Shown here: positions 38,878 through 46,790 of the stretch, in pieces
Layout: each line of letters begins with the position of its first letter
Numbering within the stretch: the first letter of the stretch is position 1
Source: Candidatus Nomurabacteria bacterium
GTDB lineage: Bacteria > Patescibacteriota > Minisyncoccia > Phycocordibacterales > UBA5272
Length of the DNA stretch: 49,691 nucleotides
NCBI GenBank assembly: GCA_028286645.1
Contig: JAQBRF010000004.1
Span: 155,501 to 205,191 of the forward strand
Reading direction: 5' to 3'
Position numbers and translations under genes: made by a program
The notes under the pieces: generated by a model
Seen by the model: only the letters and a program-made list of their open reading frames with translations
What the model was told of the DNA's origin: nothing
Database searches by the model: none

Positions 38878-40332
38878 ATGTCTCCGCTAGAAAGATCTCC
38901 ATATACAGCTCGTAAAGGCCGCTCGCGCGACGGCCATTCAACTATTTTGGTGGAAGATCCGCTTCGCGGTCCTCGTATTCCTCCGCAAGATTTGGAAGCA
39001 GAGAAAGCACTTCTTGGATCTTTACTTCTTTCATCAGACGCGATGTTTGAAATCGCAGACCTTTGTACTACTAAAAGCTTTTATGCGGCAAAGCACCAGA
39101 TTATATTTGAAGTCGTTTGCGATTTGGTAAACAAAAAAGAGCCAGTTGATATCCTTACGGTGTCTTCATCATTAAGAAATAGAAAAGAATTTGATCAAAT
39201 CGGAGGTGCTCAGTATCTCTCAGAGCTTTTAGGGTTAGTGGGATCTGCGGCGAACGTTAAGTATTATGCTCAAATAATCAGAAGGAAGGAGTTATTGCGA
39301 AGGCTTATTGAAGCAAGCACCCATATAGCTGAAATTTCATATGATGAATCAGAAGATATAGAAAATGTATTAGAAGAAGCAGAAAAAAGGATTTATGAAG
39401 TAACCACTAGCGGTGGAACATCTAACAGGCTAATCGCCTTCCAAGAGCTTATCGAAGAAACCTGGAGTCGAATCGAAAAATTATCCGAAAATGGAGGAAC
39501 TCTTCGCGGTGTACCATCAGGATTTAAAGATTTAGATAATAAACTTTCCGGATTTCAAAAGTCTGATCTAATTATATTAGCTGCCCGGCCATCTGTCGGT
39601 AAGACTTCCCTGGCTCTAGACTTTGCTCGCCATGCTGCAGTTAAACATAACATCCCTACAGCGATATTTTCTTTGGAAATGAGTAAGGAACAGCTGGTAG
39701 ACCGTATGCTTTCTGCTCAGTCACAGGTGGATGGTTTCAAACTAAGAAATGGAAAGCTTACTCTTGATGAAGAATTTTCTCGTTTGCAACAAGGAATGCA
39801 TGAGCTCATGAAAGCTCCTCTTTATATAGACGATAAGGCGGCGAATACCATAATGAACATGAGAAGTGTTTTAAGAAGATTAAATACAGAGAGGCCGATT
39901 GGTTTAATTATCGTAGATTACTTGCAGCTTATGGGGACTGCGAAAAGTTATGACAACATGGTAAACCAAGTTACTGAAATCTCCCGGTCTCTTAAAGCTC
40001 TTGCAAAGGAATTTAATGCGCCAGTTATAGCGCTCTCACAGCTTTCTCGTGCAGTGGAATCTCGTGGAGGACGTCCTCGATTATCTGACCTTCGAGATTC
40101 CGGTTCTATTGAGCAAGATGCGGATGCTGTGCTCTTCATTCACCGTGAAGATAAATATGGAGAAAATAATGAAAAGAAAAATGTGGTGGAAATTTTAATT
40201 GAAAAACACAGAAATGGTCCAACTGGAATAGTTGAATTGTACTTCGATGATAAAAAGACAAGTTTCCTTCCGGTGGAGAAGAGCGAGTTTGGAGACTTTG
40301 TCTTGCCAAATATGAATACTCCGGAGTTTTAA
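38878..40332 (+). CDS. dnaB: Replicative DNA helicase
   Basis: Hexameric helicase that unwinds DNA at the replication fork. A basic N-terminal tail (YTARKGRSRDGHST) precedes the DnaB N-domain (PPQDLEAEKALLGSLLLSSD); the RecA-like motor holds Walker A AARPSVGKTSLALDFA, Walker B LIIVDYLQLM and the SQLSRAVESRGG and DLRDSGSIEQDADAV signatures. No intein. TAAAAT ends seven bases before ATG 38878, which is preferred to the frame opening at 38839. Confidence 0.95.
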   Translation: MSPLERSPYTARKGRSRDGHSTILVEDPLRGPRIPPQDLEAEKALLGSLLLSSDAMFEIADLCTTKSFYAAKHQIIFEVVCDLVNKKEPVDILTVSSSLRNRKEFDQIGGAQYLSELLGLVGSAANVKYYAQIIRRKELLRRLIEASTHIAEISYDESEDIENVLEEAEKRIYEVTTSGGTSNRLIAFQELIEETWSRIEKLSENGGTLRGVPSGFKDLDNKLSGFQKSDLIILAARPSVGKTSLALDFARHAAVKHNIPTAIFSLEMSKEQLVDRMLSAQSQVDGFKLRNGKLTLDEEFSRLQQGMHELMKAPLYIDDKAANTIMNMRSVLRRLNTERPIGLIIVDYLQLMGTAKSYDNMVNQVTEISRSLKALAKEFNAPVIALSQLSRAVESRGGRPRLSDLRDSGSIEQDADAVLFIHREDKYGENNEKKNVVEILIEKHRNGPTGIVELYFDDKKTSFLPVEKSEFGDFVLPNMNTPEF

Positions 40333-40409
40333 AGACTAGATGGTAGATTTTAGATAATAGATGTTAGAAATTCAAGCAAGTTTAAACATTAACTGAGGCC
40401 TATCCGACA

Positions 40410-40961
40410 CTACTTATTATAAGTTTCTAAAAATGTTGTCATCTTTTCTAACGCAATCTTTCTCATTGAAGTTTCATGCTTTTCATCGTCTGTCATTTCT
40501 GCCCAAGTCTTTGAATATCCTTTAGGTATGAATACAGGATCCCAGCCGAAGCCCATTTCGCCCTTAGGAGTATTAGAAATCGTTCCTTCCATTGATCCGC
40601 TAAATGTATACACCTGCTCTCCATCACAGATTGCAAACATTACTTCCGCGTAAGCATCTCTGCTTTCAAATGAATCTAAGAGTTTGCACAAGCCGCCATT
40701 TCCTAAAGTTTCTAAAAACCATTTTATTAATGGGCCAGGCAGTGACTTCATTGAAGTAAAAATTAAAGAGACATCTTCAACTAAAACAGGTTCTTTAACT
40801 ATTTCAAATGCTCGTCTCGCCTTATCTTCAACCACTTCTTTTAAGTCTAAAGATTGTATCTCGTGTAAATCTAATTTTCTATGCTCCACAGGTATATGGA
40901 AATAATCACTAAGGTATTTAGCTTTTCCAGCATTCCCTGTTATAAATGTTAGTTTTTTCAT
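40410..40961 (-). CDS. Non-canonical purine NTP pyrophosphatase (ITPA/RdgB/HAM1 family)
   Basis: House-cleaning enzyme hydrolysing dITP/XTP-type nucleotides to monophosphates. FITGNAGKAKYLSDYF is the substrate loop; LVEDVSLIF carries the catalytic acid; LPGPLIKWFLETLGNGGL, GFGWDPVFIPKGYSKTWAEM and the C-terminal KHETSMRKIAL (SHR-like) follow. Wording is closer to eukaryotic/archaeal ITPA than to E. coli RdgB. TACAAT lies eight bases before the ATG. Confidence 0.9.
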   Translation of the reverse strand: MKKLTFITGNAGKAKYLSDYFHIPVEHRKLDLHEIQSLDLKEVVEDKARRAFEIVKEPVLVEDVSLIFTSMKSLPGPLIKWFLETLGNGGLCKLLDSFESRDAYAEVMFAICDGEQVYTFSGSMEGTISNTPKGEMGFGWDPVFIPKGYSKTWAEMTDDEKHETSMRKIALEKMTTFLETYNK

Positions 40962-40991
40962 GTAGCCTTATTGTATCATTTTGAATTAATT

Positions 40992-41029
40992 CTATCTAAA
41001 ATCTAATATCTAACGTCTAAAATCTATTT
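40992..41029. repeat. Degenerate TCTAAAA-type intergenic repeat
   Basis: Runs of ATCTAAAATCTAATATCT and CTAACGTCTAAAATCT. Closely similar text lies at 42135-42172 and 46757-46785, and in reverse at 7446-7482 and 40337-40369. Confidence 0.6.
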
Positions 41030-41049
41030 TTGCTATACTGCAAAAACAT

Positions 41050-41676
41050 ATGAATGCTACCGACCGCCTTACAGAACTTTTTATGCGCTTTCCTGGCATT
41101 GGGCCCAAGCAAGCCAGGCGTTTTGTGTATTATCTGCTTCGCGAACATTCTCATTATAAGGAACAATTAATTAAGGCCCTGGAAGAATTAAAGTCCACAG
41201 GAAAGCAATGCGAGAAATGCTATAGGTATTTTGGCGACAAAAGTTTTAATAGCGACATGAAAATGTGCGATATCTGCGCTGATGAAAATCGTGACTTAGG
41301 AACTTTTATGATAGTGGAAAAAGAATTAGACTTAGATGCGGTTGAAAAAACCGGATCGTATAATGGACTATATTTTATTTTAGGAGGAGTTATCCCGCCG
41401 CTTACGGAGAAACCCTCTGAGTTAATTCGTATCAGAGAGCTCACTTCTCGCATTCATAAAGAAATTGAATTGAATACTTTAAAAGAAATAATATTTGCTC
41501 TTCCTGTAACGGATTATGGAGATACGACAAAAGAGTATGTGGAAAAAACTATTAATCAAATTGTTGGTATTAAAGATATAAAGATTTCTCATTTAGCGCG
41601 CGGGTTGTCCTCTGGCCTAGAATTAGAATATGTAGATCGCGATACATTTAAAAGCGCGCTTGAAAGAAGGGATTGA
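41050..41676 (+). CDS. recR: Recombination mediator RecR
   Basis: RecR forms a DNA clamp with RecO to load RecA at gaps. N-terminal helix-hairpin-helix (RFPGIGPKQARRFVYYLL), zinc finger with CEKCYRYF and MCDICADENR, TOPRIM domain starting FMIVEKELDLDAVEKTGSYN, and the C-terminal Walker B-like part (LARGLSSGLELEYVD). Length 208 is normal. TATACT lies ten bases before the ATG. Its TGA stop lies within the -35 box of the next unit. Confidence 0.94.
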   Translation: MNATDRLTELFMRFPGIGPKQARRFVYYLLREHSHYKEQLIKALEELKSTGKQCEKCYRYFGDKSFNSDMKMCDICADENRDLGTFMIVEKELDLDAVEKTGSYNGLYFILGGVIPPLTEKPSELIRIRELTSRIHKEIELNTLKEIIFALPVTDYGDTTKEYVEKTINQIVGIKDIKISHLARGLSSGLELEYVDRDTFKSALERRD

Positions 41677-41701
41677 CCAATGTGTATTTTAATGCCAGTA
41701 T
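41673..41701 (+). promoter_or_regulatory. Promoter overlapping the recR stop codon
   Basis: TTGACC (41673-41678), 17-base spacer, CAGTAT (41696-41701). The recR stop TGA is 41674-41676, within the -35 box. Confidence 0.65.
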
Positions 41702-41707
41702 TTAAAT

Positions 41708-41803
41708 AAACAAATCAGGAGAACTGATAGCTTAACAGCCCGAGTGCCATTTAGGAATGGCGACCTGATTTTGATTAAGAATGACTTATTCCTGGAGGAA
41801 TTC
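41708..41803 (+). promoter_or_regulatory. Structured 5' leader of the 41804 unit
   Basis: AAATCAGG (41712-41719), almost at the predicted RNA 5' end, pairs exactly with CCTGATTT (41764-41771). Inside, GCCATT/AATGGC (41746-41751, 41756-41761) forms a TAGG-capped hairpin. The SD GGAGGA lies 25 bases further on. Could be a regulatory leader or riboswitch-like element; no known class recognised. Confidence 0.5.
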
Positions 41804-42070
41804 ATGTTAACCAAGATCCTTTTTGTCATATTGGCTGGTATTTGCATCTTCGGGTGCGCTGAGGGAATTGCGCACTACAACGAGACTTCTATAACAAACT
41901 TCGAACTGTACGAAATCGTAACTGCTTTTGCGTTCGGAGTCTTGATTACCCTCGGGATCGTGAGCTTTATTGCTTTATATTTCCCACGTCTTTCCTGGGG
42001 GGAAGTTAGTGATGATTTTTCCCAAACGAAGACGGATGATCCAGACCATCCAAACTTTCTTAACCCATAA
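41804..42070 (+). CDS. Two-helix membrane protein, SD-led unit (88 aa)
   Basis: No family recognised. MLTKILFVILAGICIFGCAE resembles a signal or lipoprotein-like leader (Cys in IFGCAEG), a second helix follows (FAFGVLITLGIVSFIALYF), and the tail is acidic (DDFSQTKTDDPDHPNFLNP). GGAGGA sits four to five bases before the ATG, so the frame's upstream extension to 41744 is ignored. Structured leader, own promoter and terminator. Confidence 0.64.
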   Translation: MLTKILFVILAGICIFGCAEGIAHYNETSITNFELYEIVTAFAFGVLITLGIVSFIALYFPRLSWGEVSDDFSQTKTDDPDHPNFLNP

Positions 42071-42090
42071 CATATGGGCAGAAATAAAAA

Positions 42091-42120
42091 CACCGGGAGC
42101 GATCCCGGGGTTTTCTTTTT
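42091..42120 (+). terminator. Intrinsic terminator
   Basis: CCGGGA/TCCCGG stem (42093-42098, 42103-42108) followed by TTTTCTTTTT. Confidence 0.88.
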
Positions 42121-42134
42121 ATATTTTAAAATCC

Positions 42135-42172
42135 TTAATCTAAAATCTAACGTCTAAAATCTGCCATCTAGT
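42135..42172. repeat. Degenerate TCTAAAA-type intergenic repeat
   Basis: Contains CTAAAATCTAACGTCTAAAA, shared with 40992-41029; lies between a cassette terminator and the rplU stop. Confidence 0.6.
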
Positions 42173-42173
42173 C

Positions 42174-42491
42174 TTACGCTATTGAATCAATCTTTAGATC
42201 CATAAAAGGCTGTCTGTGGCCATTTCTTTTATGATATCGGCTCTTAGCTTTGTATTTAACAACCATTACCTTATCTCTTTTGCCAAGTTTTGTGATAGTA
42301 CCAATCACCTTTCCTCCCTCGATAAACGGAGCGCCAAGCTTGGTGGCGTTTCCGTCATCAGTTAGGATAACAGAATCAATAGTTATCTTATCTCCTACTT
42401 TATGGTCTCCTTTTAGGATTTCTGTAGAAATAGTGTCCCCCGTGGTGACTTTATATTGCTTCCCCCCTGTTTGAATAACTGCGAATGTCAT
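42174..42491 (-). CDS. rplU: 50S ribosomal protein L21
   Basis: bL21 with MTFAVIQTGGKQYKVTTGDT, the central EGGKVIGTITKLGKRDKVMV and the signature KYKAKSRYHKRNGHRQPFMD near the C-terminus. Length 105 from ATG 42491. TATAAT lies nine bases before the ATG with TTGAAT 17 bases further up, so a near-leaderless transcript is expected. rpmA is not adjacent. Confidence 0.95.
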   Translation of the reverse strand: MTFAVIQTGGKQYKVTTGDTISTEILKGDHKVGDKITIDSVILTDDGNATKLGAPFIEGGKVIGTITKLGKRDKVMVVKYKAKSRYHKRNGHRQPFMDLKIDSIA

Positions 42492-42555
42492 AGTTTTAAG
42501 ATTATACAATAAACCCGCCTATAATTCAAGTTTTAATAATAAAGCAATAGCTCGG

Positions 42556-42585
42556 TTGACTCAGGGTAATGTCTCATGTTATTTT
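42556..42585 (+). promoter_or_regulatory. Promoter of the 42617 unit
   Basis: TTGACT (42556-42561), 18-base spacer, TATTTT (42580-42585). Confidence 0.6.
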
Positions 42586-42616
42586 ATAGGCAATCCAACT
42601 CAAAGAGGTGGTTTTG

Positions 42617-42874
42617 ATGACTGCTAAACAAAAAATGGTTGTGGGAGTAAACCTCGACTTCTTCCTCAATAACAGAAACAGCCAGCTGGTCGTGTTAAAG
42701 CCAGCGGCTGTCTCACCTGGTCAGAAAGAGCGGTGGGAAGAGGTTGCGAGGTTTTCTAGCCGAAAGAAGTGGCAAAAGAGTGATTACCATGAACCCATGG
42801 CTATCGGCTTTCCACTCGAAATCATCAATCAGTTCTGGACTAATATCGAGGAGGCGCGCTCCGCTTCGCGTTAG
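42617..42874 (+). CDS. Hypothetical protein, SD-led unit (85 aa)
   Basis: No family recognised. Small basic soluble protein: MTAKQKMVVGVNLDFFLNNR, then QLVVLKPAAVSPGQKERWEE, RKKWQKSD and a C-terminal helix (EIINQFWTNIEEARSASR). AGAGGTGG precedes ATG 42617; a GTG three codons earlier is less well spaced. Own promoter and terminator, between rplU and rmuC. Confidence 0.6.
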   Translation: MTAKQKMVVGVNLDFFLNNRNSQLVVLKPAAVSPGQKERWEEVARFSSRKKWQKSDYHEPMAIGFPLEIINQFWTNIEEARSASR

Positions 42875-42893
42875 AAATTCAATCTCCAAACAC

Positions 42894-42941
42894 CCCACGA
42901 CCTGACCTCAGCTAAAAGCATAGGCAGTCGTGGGTTTTTTT
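42894..42941 (+). terminator. Intrinsic terminator with long loop
   Basis: CCCACGAC (42894-42901) pairs with GTCGTGGG (42927-42934); the 25-base loop has a CTG/CAG mini-stem; seven T residues follow. Confidence 0.85.
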
Positions 42942-42956
42942 ACATAATGCTCGAGA

Positions 42957-44000
42957 CTAATCTTCTTCAAATGACGGTTTATCAAGCAATACAGTTTCCA
43001 CCCCTATTTCAGTCGCTGTGATTCTAAACACATCTTTATCTACTTTCTTGAGTTCCTTATATGCGGCATTGTAGTGGTTCACCGTGGTTCCAAGTGTCAT
43101 CCCAAGTTTTTTCATGAATTCCTCGTACGCCCCCAGATGCCTTCCAAGCTCTTCGACCCTCTTTTGTATATGTTTAGCACTTTCTTCTATTTGGAACGCC
43201 TTAAAGCCAAATAACACTGATTGGAGGTATGCGTAGAAAGTGGTTGGAGATACAATGATAACTTTTCTTTTATTGTATGCATATTCTATTAGATTTTGAG
43301 TGTTAACTGCTCCGCGGGCAACTTGGTTTATAAGTAAATCATAATAAATTCCTTCAGCAGGGATAAACATGAAAGCAAAAGGAAGAGTTCCTTCCTCTGG
43401 TTTTATATATTTTGAAGTTTCATCAATGCGAGCTTGGATGTCTTTCTTAAACTCATTTTGGTAATAAGCTATATCTTCTTCATCATCTGCATTCATCAGT
43501 CTTTGATAATTATCTAACGAATATTTTGCATCAATCGGAATTATTCCATCTTTTGTAGTTATGATAGCGTCAACTATCAGTCCGTCCTTAAAATAATGTT
43601 GCATTTTGTACTGGCCCGGTGAAAGCATGTTCGACAAAATGAGCTCGAGCGACGCTTCTCCTAAATTTCCTCTTTGCTTTTGATGGGTCAAAACTTTTTC
43701 TAGGTTCTGGAGTTGTTCGGTCATTGAAAATACTTGCTTATTCCCCTCTTTTACTTCGGTAAGCTCTTTCGTAATATCCGCTATGATTCTATTAGCTTCT
43801 GAATTATGGCGATGAAGAACTTGATGGAGTTCTGATTGCCCTCGTTCTAGCTTATTTTCCATCGCGTTTCTTAATTTGTCTAATTGATCTTGAAGAATGA
43901 GGAATGAATTATCTTCCTCCTTTTTTGGTTTACGAAAGACAACTACAAGAAGAAGCAGGATAATGATTACTCCGATGATAACAATAGCGATTTGATCCAT
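42957..44000 (-). CDS. rmuC: DNA recombination protein RmuC
   Basis: Membrane-anchored nuclease-fold protein that limits DNA rearrangements. N-terminal helix (IAIVIIGVIIILLLLVVVF), coiled coil to about residue 110, then the RmuC core: GNLGEASLELILSNML, DGLIVDAIITTKDGIIPIDA (catalytic-like region with KYSLDNY) and FIPAEGIYYDLL, VIIVSPTTFYAYLQSVLFGF. Length 347 is normal. TAAAAT lies seven bases before the ATG. Confidence 0.93.
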   Translation of the reverse strand: MDQIAIVIIGVIIILLLLVVVFRKPKKEEDNSFLILQDQLDKLRNAMENKLERGQSELHQVLHRHNSEANRIIADITKELTEVKEGNKQVFSMTEQLQNLEKVLTHQKQRGNLGEASLELILSNMLSPGQYKMQHYFKDGLIVDAIITTKDGIIPIDAKYSLDNYQRLMNADDEEDIAYYQNEFKKDIQARIDETSKYIKPEEGTLPFAFMFIPAEGIYYDLLINQVARGAVNTQNLIEYAYNKRKVIIVSPTTFYAYLQSVLFGFKAFQIEESAKHIQKRVEELGRHLGAYEEFMKKLGMTLGTTVNHYNAAYKELKKVDKDVFRITATEIGVETVLLDKPSFEED

Positions 44001-44134
44001 GAGGACTATTTTATCACAAATAAAGATGATTTAAGATTAATGATTAAAGATTTAAGAATAGAATTCTAGCATCATTCGTAAATCGTAATTCGTGGATCGT
44101 GAATCGGACTATAATATGATAATATATAGGCACT

Positions 44135-44581
44135 ATGCAAGAAAAAATAAAAGATGAAATCAAGAAAGCTATGATAGCAAAAGACCCAGTACGCGTCGGC
44201 GCACTTCGTATGCTCTCTGCTGCATTTACTAATGAATTGGTTTCTCAAGGTCGCCCTCCGCAAGAACCGCTTTCTGATGAGGACTGCTTAAAAGTTATAA
44301 AAAGACTTACTAAGCAAAGAAAAGATTCAATGGATCAATTTACTGCCGCGGGCCGTCCAGAACTTGCAGAAGATGAAAAAAATGAGCTTATAATTTTAGA
44401 AGAATTTTTACCTACTCAGATGTCTGAAGCAGAAATCGAAAGTGCAGTAAAAGCTAAGTTAGCGGCCTCACCTATAGATCCATCAAAGAAAGGAATATTT
44501 GTAGGGACTATGATGAAAGAGCTTGGAGGAAATGCCGATGGAGCAGTCGTCAAAGCAGTAATAGATAGATTGGTCGTATAA
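44135..44581 (+). CDS. GatB/YqeY domain protein
   Basis: YqeY-like protein related to the tail of the GatB amidotransferase subunit; probably tRNA-binding, role in bacteria unclear. Signatures: QEKIKDEIKKAMIAKDPVRV, LRMLSAAFTNEL, CLKVIKRLTKQRKDSMDQF, ELIILEEFLPTQMSEAEIE and the final MKELGGNADGAVVKAVI. Length 148 is exact for the family. TATAAT and TATATA boxes lie close upstream; no SD. Confidence 0.92.
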   Translation: MQEKIKDEIKKAMIAKDPVRVGALRMLSAAFTNELVSQGRPPQEPLSDEDCLKVIKRLTKQRKDSMDQFTAAGRPELAEDEKNELIILEEFLPTQMSEAEIESAVKAKLAASPIDPSKKGIFVGTMMKELGGNADGAVVKAVIDRLVV

Positions 44582-44586
44582 TACTG

Positions 44587-44615
44587 TTGACAAAATGGGA
44601 AATATGTTTAACAAT
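44587..44615 (+). promoter_or_regulatory. Promoter of the 44664 unit
   Basis: TTGACA (44587-44592), 17-base spacer, AACAAT (44610-44615). It overlaps the upstream frame extension, which is therefore not translated. Confidence 0.68.
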
Positions 44616-44663
44616 ATAAATGGACCAGAACATCGGACACATCAACCATTGGAGGATGTTGTC

Positions 44664-45227
44664 ATGAAGCCATTTGGCGAAATGACTACGGAAGAATTCA
44701 GCCTCCACTTGGAAGGCCTTTCTCCTGGAATTGAACGAGGTAAAGCAAGAGCAGAAAGATTTAAACAGCTTGAAGCTAAACAACGTGCGACACTAACCGA
44801 AAATGAAAGGAAGGTCAAAGACGAAGTAAAAGCTCTTGAAGATGAGCGCGGAAGACGAGGGTCCCTTGGAACAACGGGGAATTACATTACCCCCGCCGCA
44901 CCAATGAAAGGGGTTAAGCCTTCCTCGGCAAACGCCGAGCGCTCCCTATCTATCAAAGATGTGATCGCTGGAGAGGAAGTTGAGGCACGTAATGAGGGAC
45001 GCGTCATGGTACCCTCTCCCGAAAAGGAGGATCTGCCTTTAACTCCTGCTGAAAAAAAAGCGCTCTTAGAAAAGATGGGACGGGAGTGGGCTCGCGAGTA
45101 CCACGGAAATGATGATTTCAGGAGGGCTATGGATCATCCGGATCCAGATGAACCGCATTTCTTGCATGTCGATTCACCAGAGGGAGCAGAAGAATATCTT
45201 GGACCGCAACAGGAAGGTGAAAGATGA
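44664..45227 (+). CDS. Charged hypothetical protein, SD-led unit (187 aa)
   Basis: No family recognised. Hydrophilic and probably largely disordered: a helical charged N-part (KARAERFKQLEAKQRATLTE), a Gly/Pro linker and an acidic C-part (EKDDL-type stretches, REYHGNDDFRRAMDHPDPDE). GGAGG lies eight bases before ATG 44664; the earlier frame start at 44595 falls inside the promoter. More GC-rich than the YqeY gene beside it. Own terminator. Confidence 0.6.
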   Translation: MKPFGEMTTEEFSLHLEGLSPGIERGKARAERFKQLEAKQRATLTENERKVKDEVKALEDERGRRGSLGTTGNYITPAAPMKGVKPSSANAERSLSIKDVIAGEEVEARNEGRVMVPSPEKEDLPLTPAEKKALLEKMGREWAREYHGNDDFRRAMDHPDPDEPHFLHVDSPEGAEEYLGPQQEGER

Positions 45228-45268
45228 GAACCGCGCTTGATCGTGGTTCCAATAAACCAGCCCAAGAA

Positions 45269-45297
45269 AAAGCCGCGAAGTAATGCGGCTTTATTTT
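45269..45297. terminator. Intrinsic terminator, probably bidirectional
   Basis: AAAGCCGC (45269-45276) pairs with GCGGCTTT (45285-45292), then ATTTTTTT; preceded by a GAACC/GGTTC hairpin. It lies between converging genes. Confidence 0.85.
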
Positions 45298-45298
45298 T

Positions 45299-46078
45299 TT
45301 AATTACAAACTACCGGAATAGAAACTTTTATATATTGAGGAGTAGTAGTTCCCGCAACTGTTGAAGTATTTGCAGACTGGAAAACTAAGAGACATGGAGT
45401 CTTGCTTGGAAGGATATCTTTTATTTTTACTTCAAATTTATCCCACCCAGGAACAGACCAGTTTGGTGATGCATCGCTTGGATTTACAGAAACGATCTTA
45501 TTTTGATTGCTTACCACGATGGTGGGGAATCTTCCATCTTTAAACATTGTAGTTCGTGCTTCGCCAGTTATAGTTAAGCCTTTAAATATTGAACTTCCAG
45601 TTGATACAGAAATATTTCTTACATAGGTGGATGGAGGTGTAGAAGGCGTAGATATAGTCGTGGTTGTAGTAGACGATGTTGGTGGTTTATTTTGTGAATT
45701 GCCATTTAACACAACTTCTTTACCGGAAGAATCATATGTAATAAATTGTACGGCAGCGCTTCCGCTATTATATTCCATCCCGTATCTATATTGATTACCT
45801 GAACCATTGTAGACATTTCCTCCCTGGTATTCATTCCCTCCTTGATAAACATTTGTATTCGCGTCAGGTGTCTTAGCTGTTCCAAATATTCCACGGAAAC
45901 TTCCAGGAGGCGGAAGCCAATCCCCTGCAGACCTGGTAGAAGTACTATTTAATCCTAAAAGATTTCTGTATTTTAAATCCGGGTATAGAGAACTCACCAG
46001 CCACCAGACAGCAATAATTAAAACTAATACAATGGCTAGCTTTATTAAAAATCCGATAATTAGTTTTATTGTATCCAT
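45299..46078 (-). CDS. Membrane-anchored surface protein with Gmad2-like domain
   Basis: N-terminal helix (LIIGFLIKLAIVLVLIIAVW), a linker with a Tyr/Gly/Asn-rich repeat (YQGGNEYQGGNVYNGSGNQY), a Thr/Ser/Pro stalk, and a C-terminal domain starting SSIFKGLTITGEARTTMFKD with FPTIVVSNQN, WSVPGWDKFEVKI and LLVFQSAN. This follows the Gmad2 immunoglobulin-like pattern. It starts three bases after the nuclease stop, so the two form an operon. Confidence 0.74.
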   Translation of the reverse strand: MDTIKLIIGFLIKLAIVLVLIIAVWWLVSSLYPDLKYRNLLGLNSTSTRSAGDWLPPPGSFRGIFGTAKTPDANTNVYQGGNEYQGGNVYNGSGNQYRYGMEYNSGSAAVQFITYDSSGKEVVLNGNSQNKPPTSSTTTTTISTPSTPPSTYVRNISVSTGSSIFKGLTITGEARTTMFKDGRFPTIVVSNQNKIVSVNPSDASPNWSVPGWDKFEVKIKDILPSKTPCLLVFQSANTSTVAGTTTPQYIKVSIPVVCN

Positions 46079-46081
46079 ATA

Positions 46082-46654
46082 TTATTTCTGGCCATTGCAG
46101 GCATCTTCTGCCCAAAGCCCTCTTTTTGAAGTCTTCGCGATATTTTGAAGCGACCTAAACTCTGTTTGATATTTATAAGGAGTCATATAGGTGTATTCAT
46201 ATGCATATCCTTCCGCTATCATCTTTCTATTTATCATCTCTCCATCATCAATATAAACATAAGCAAGCAATCTTCCATATACATCTCTCGAACTCTGAGA
46301 CTCGTCATATTCAAGCCTTACTATTTTCCCGCTTAAAAGTTCCTTCATGCGAGTGGAAGCTTCTTTTCCGAAGCATTCGACTGTTTTACGCGGGTCTACT
46401 GTTTCCGGCGTGTTTATTCCTATTAATCTTATCGTCTCATCCGTTCCATCCATATCAATATGGATTGTATCTCCATCAGTTACTTTAGTAACCTTATAAT
46501 ATGTGTCTATCTGATTTGTAGATGTCGCATTTAAGTTTAAGTCTACAATTCCGGACTTATCTATTTGGAATACTCCGGCAATTATCAAGATCAAAAGTCC
46601 GAGCCATCCCCAACGGCTAGCTATTATTTTTTCTGCGGGTATTTTATCTGCCAT
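46082..46654 (-). CDS. Membrane-anchored thermonuclease (SNase family)
   Basis: Staphylococcal-nuclease fold, probably degrading extracellular nucleic acid for nucleotide scavenging. One helix near residues 15-28 (LGLLILIIAGVFQI), then VTKVTDGDTIHIDMDG (catalytic Asp), IRLIGINTPETVDPRK (Arg and Glu-Thr), and DVYGRLLAYVYIDDGEM with the second Arg. The C-terminus reads KRGLWAEDAC. TAAACT lies seven bases before the ATG. First gene of a two-gene operon. Confidence 0.9.
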   Translation of the reverse strand: MADKIPAEKIIASRWGWLGLLILIIAGVFQIDKSGIVDLNLNATSTNQIDTYYKVTKVTDGDTIHIDMDGTDETIRLIGINTPETVDPRKTVECFGKEASTRMKELLSGKIVRLEYDESQSSRDVYGRLLAYVYIDDGEMINRKMIAEGYAYEYTYMTPYKYQTEFRSLQNIAKTSKRGLWAEDACNGQK

Positions 46655-46790
46655 AGGGAGTAGTTTATAGTTTTAAGTTTCAAGTTTCCAGTGACAACTA
46701 ATTATGGCCTCCAAACTCATTGAAGTCTCGAACTGAAAATTGAAGATCCGAGCTTACTATTATCTATAATCTAATGTCTAAAATCTAGTT

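Noticed and set aside
41708-41803. Integron attC site
   Set aside because: No conserved R/L core sequences and no shared site after other cassettes; only a local hairpin.
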